Made by a program: the position numbers and the translations under genes
NCBI RefSeq assembly: GCF_029223255.1
Contig: NZ_JARHUC010000002.1
Location: 62,001-126,000 of the forward strand
Length of the DNA: 64,000 bases
Origin: Albimonas marina
GTDB taxonomy: Bacteria > Pseudomonadota > Alphaproteobacteria > Rhodobacterales > Rhodobacteraceae
Reading direction: 5' to 3'
Notes under the pieces: generated by a model
The model's database searches: none
Told to the model about the DNA's origin: nothing
Seen by the model: only the letters and a program-made list of their open reading frames with translations
Shown here: in pieces, positions 62,631 through 64,000 of the stretch
Layout: each line of letters begins with the position of its first letter
Numbering within the stretch: the stretch's first letter is position 1

Positions 62631-63494
62631 TCAGGCGATTTCGGGGAACTTCTTCTCGAACTCCCAGACGTCCTCGAAGCCGATCAGCTTGTTGAACTCG
62701 CCGAAGTCGTAGAGGTCCACGGCCCCGGTCGTCTCGCCATGCGCCTTCAGGTCGCCGTAGGCCTTGGTCAGCGCCTGGCCCACCGCGAGGAAGCCCACCG
62801 CGGGGTGGATGGCGATGGAGTAGCCGAGCTCCTTGAGCCGGGTCTCGGACAGCAGCGGCGTGCGCCCGCCGTTGACCATGTTGGCGAAGAGCGGCGCGTC
62901 GATCTCGTCGGCGACCCGCTTCATCTCGTCCTCGGACTCCGGGCTCTCGACGAAGACCACGTCGGCGCCGGCGGCGGCGTAGGCCTTGCCGCGCTTGATC
63001 GCCTCGTCCAGCCCCAGCGAGGTGCGGCTGTCGGTGCGCGCGATGATCAGGAAGTCGTCCGAGCGGCGGCTGTCCACGGCCACCTCGATCTTCTTGACCA
63101 TCTCCTCGATCGGCACCACGCGCCGGCCCAGCGTATGGCCGCAGCGCTTGGGGAACTCCTGGTCCTCCATCTGCATCGCGGTGACGCCGGCGGCCTCGTA
63201 GCCCTGCACCGTGTGGCGCACGTTCAGCAGGCCGCCGTAGCCGGTGTCGGCGTCGGCGATCACCGGGGTCGAGGTGCGCGCGCACATCTGGCCGATGCGC
63301 TCGACCATGTCGCGGTAGGTGGCGATGCCGGCGTCGGGCAGCCCGAGGTAGGAGGCGACCGTTCCGTAGCCGGTGACGTAGAGCGCCTTGAACCCGGCGC
63401 GGTCGGCGACGAGCGCCGAAATCAGGTCGAAGATCCCGGGCGCGAGGATGAATTCCCCATTCTTCAGCGCCGCTTTGAGGGCGGGATCGGCCAT
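62631..63494 (-). CDS. Isocitrate lyase/PEP mutase family enzyme
   Basis: The 287-residue enzyme has the family Mg site DADTGYGG (near 81), the active-site loop PKRCGHTLG (near 115), and IIARTDSR. It belongs to the methylisocitrate/dimethylmalate lyase and oxaloacetate decarboxylase group; the exact reaction is not certain. It is the second gene from the end, between a racemase-type gene and an isochorismatase. The ATG at 63494 follows GGAGG. Confidence 0.88.
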   Translation of the reverse strand: MADPALKAALKNGEFILAPGIFDLISALVADRAGFKALYVTGYGTVASYLGLPDAGIATYRDMVERIGQMCARTSTPVIADADTGYGGLLNVRHTVQGYEAAGVTAMQMEDQEFPKRCGHTLGRRVVPIEEMVKKIEVAVDSRRSDDFLIIARTDSRTSLGLDEAIKRGKAYAAAGADVVFVESPESEDEMKRVADEIDAPLFANMVNGGRTPLLSETRLKELGYSIAIHPAVGFLAVGQALTKAYGDLKAHGETTGAVDLYDFGEFNKLIGFEDVWEFEKKFPEIA

Positions 63495-63523
63495 GCGTGT
63501 TTCCTCCGGTGGTTGATCCGCGC

Positions 63524-64000
63524 TCAGGCGCCGGCCAGCAGGCGGCCGGCGCCGGGGACGCGGTCGTGGATGCCGACCGCGCGCAGCATCGCCCACAGCG
63601 TGGCCTGGTTGGACGTCACCACGGGGACGCCCAGCTCGGCCTCGAGCGGGTCGATCAGCGACAGGGTCGGGAAGTCGGTGCAGGTGATCAGCAGCGCGTC
63701 CGAGCCCGGAACGAAGCAGGCGCGGGCGTGGGCCGCGACCTGCTCGAGCGGGGTCTGCGCGATGCGGATGAATTCGTGGGGGCCGCCCTCGCCGATGCCC
63801 AGCCCCTCGATCCGGGCCACCTCGAAGCCGCAGTCCGCGAGGAAATGCGTCTCGTGCTCGTTGACCCGGCGGGCGTAGGGGGTGGCGACCGAAAGCCGTT
63901 TCGCGCCCAGGGACTTCAGGGCCGCGACGATGGCGGCCGAGGTGGTCAGGCAGGCGACGTCGTTGCGCGCCGAAAGCTCCTGCTCCAGCCGCTCGGGCGG
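63524..64000 (-). CDS. Asp/Glu racemase family protein (maleate isomerase-like), 5' end beyond window
   Basis: The visible 158 residues continue to the window edge with no start yet. They include a TTSAAIVAAL region, RLSVATPYARRVN and CDFPTL-type LITCTDFPTL with the second catalytic cysteine, followed by SNQATLW. This is the maleate cis-trans isomerase/arylmalonate decarboxylase branch. The N-terminal part including the first catalytic cysteine is outside. It leads the lyase and hydrolase genes, which fits a maleamate-to-fumarate type route. Confidence 0.8.
   Translation of the reverse strand, partial: PPERLEQELSARNDVACLTTSAAIVAALKSLGAKRLSVATPYARRVNEHETHFLADCGFEVARIEGLGIGEGGPHEFIRIAQTPLEQVAAHARACFVPGSDALLITCTDFPTLSLIDPLEAELGVPVVTSNQATLWAMLRAVGIHDRVPGAGRLLAGA

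Overview
The window is about 72% GC, densely packed, and free of rRNA, tRNA, CRISPR arrays or transposases that I can recognise. The gene families and above all the sulfur-oxidation locus point to an alphaproteobacterium of the Rhodobacterales/Paracoccaceae type. Supporting signs are the divergent soxSRT / soxVWXYZABCDF order known from Paracoccus, a VPLPA-type sorting signal, RTX proteins, TAXI-TRAP and peptide ABC transporters, and many CaiB/amidase/amidohydrolase catabolic genes.

Layout. 1-5 kb: a minus-strand set with a peptide-type binding protein, an orphan acyl-CoA carboxylase beta subunit behind a MerR-like promoter and a tiny leader ORF, and a beta-lactamase-fold hydrolase. 5-9 kb: an amidase/HpxZ pair, a MAPEG protein and two membrane DUF proteins (DUF2189, DUF2270). 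9-15 kb: an exported hypothetical, a large HExxH/RTX/VWA/Calx-beta protein, a DUF4242 gene divergent from a LysR regulator, and a VPLPA-anchored protein. 15-22 kb: a complete peptide ABC operon (binding protein, M24 peptidase, two permeases, two ATPases). 22-26 kb: an AMP-forming ligase behind a second 24-residue leader ORF, then a GNAT / flavoprotein decarboxylase pair. 26-30 kb: a TAXI-TRAP transporter and a sulfotransferase. 30-33 kb: an EamA exporter divergent from a MocR regulator, and a TetR regulator. 34-39 kb: a catabolic operon (class III aminotransferase, amidase, SDR, NTF2-FMO fusion). 39-47 kb: two CoA-transferases, an amidohydrolase, an oxidoreductase, an NTF2 protein and an old yellow enzyme. 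47-60 kb: YeeE/YedE transporter and the sox locus. 60-64 kb: an M20 deacylase, a 163-bp palindromic element, and a hydrolase/lyase/racemase trio cut by the window end.

How it works together. The sox genes encode periplasmic thiosulfate oxidation (SoxXA, SoxYZ, SoxB, SoxCD). Thiol-redox support comes from SoxV/SoxW/SoxS, control from the ArsR-type SoxR, sulfur import from SoxT and the FNR-box YeeE, and sulfide oxidation from SoxF. soxE is missing. The rest of the window is mostly uptake and catabolism of amides, peptides, carboxylates and CoA thioesters. One palindrome, CTGACGATYGTCAG, lies upstream of both the TRAP transporter and the CoA-transferase pair, suggesting shared control.

The most unusual observations are: twin 24-codon leader ORFs fused by ATGA to acyl-CoA enzymes; a GNAT / RRE-like-HFCD flavoprotein cassette; the shared palindrome; a leaderless-looking FNR promoter; and the 163-bp hairpin element.
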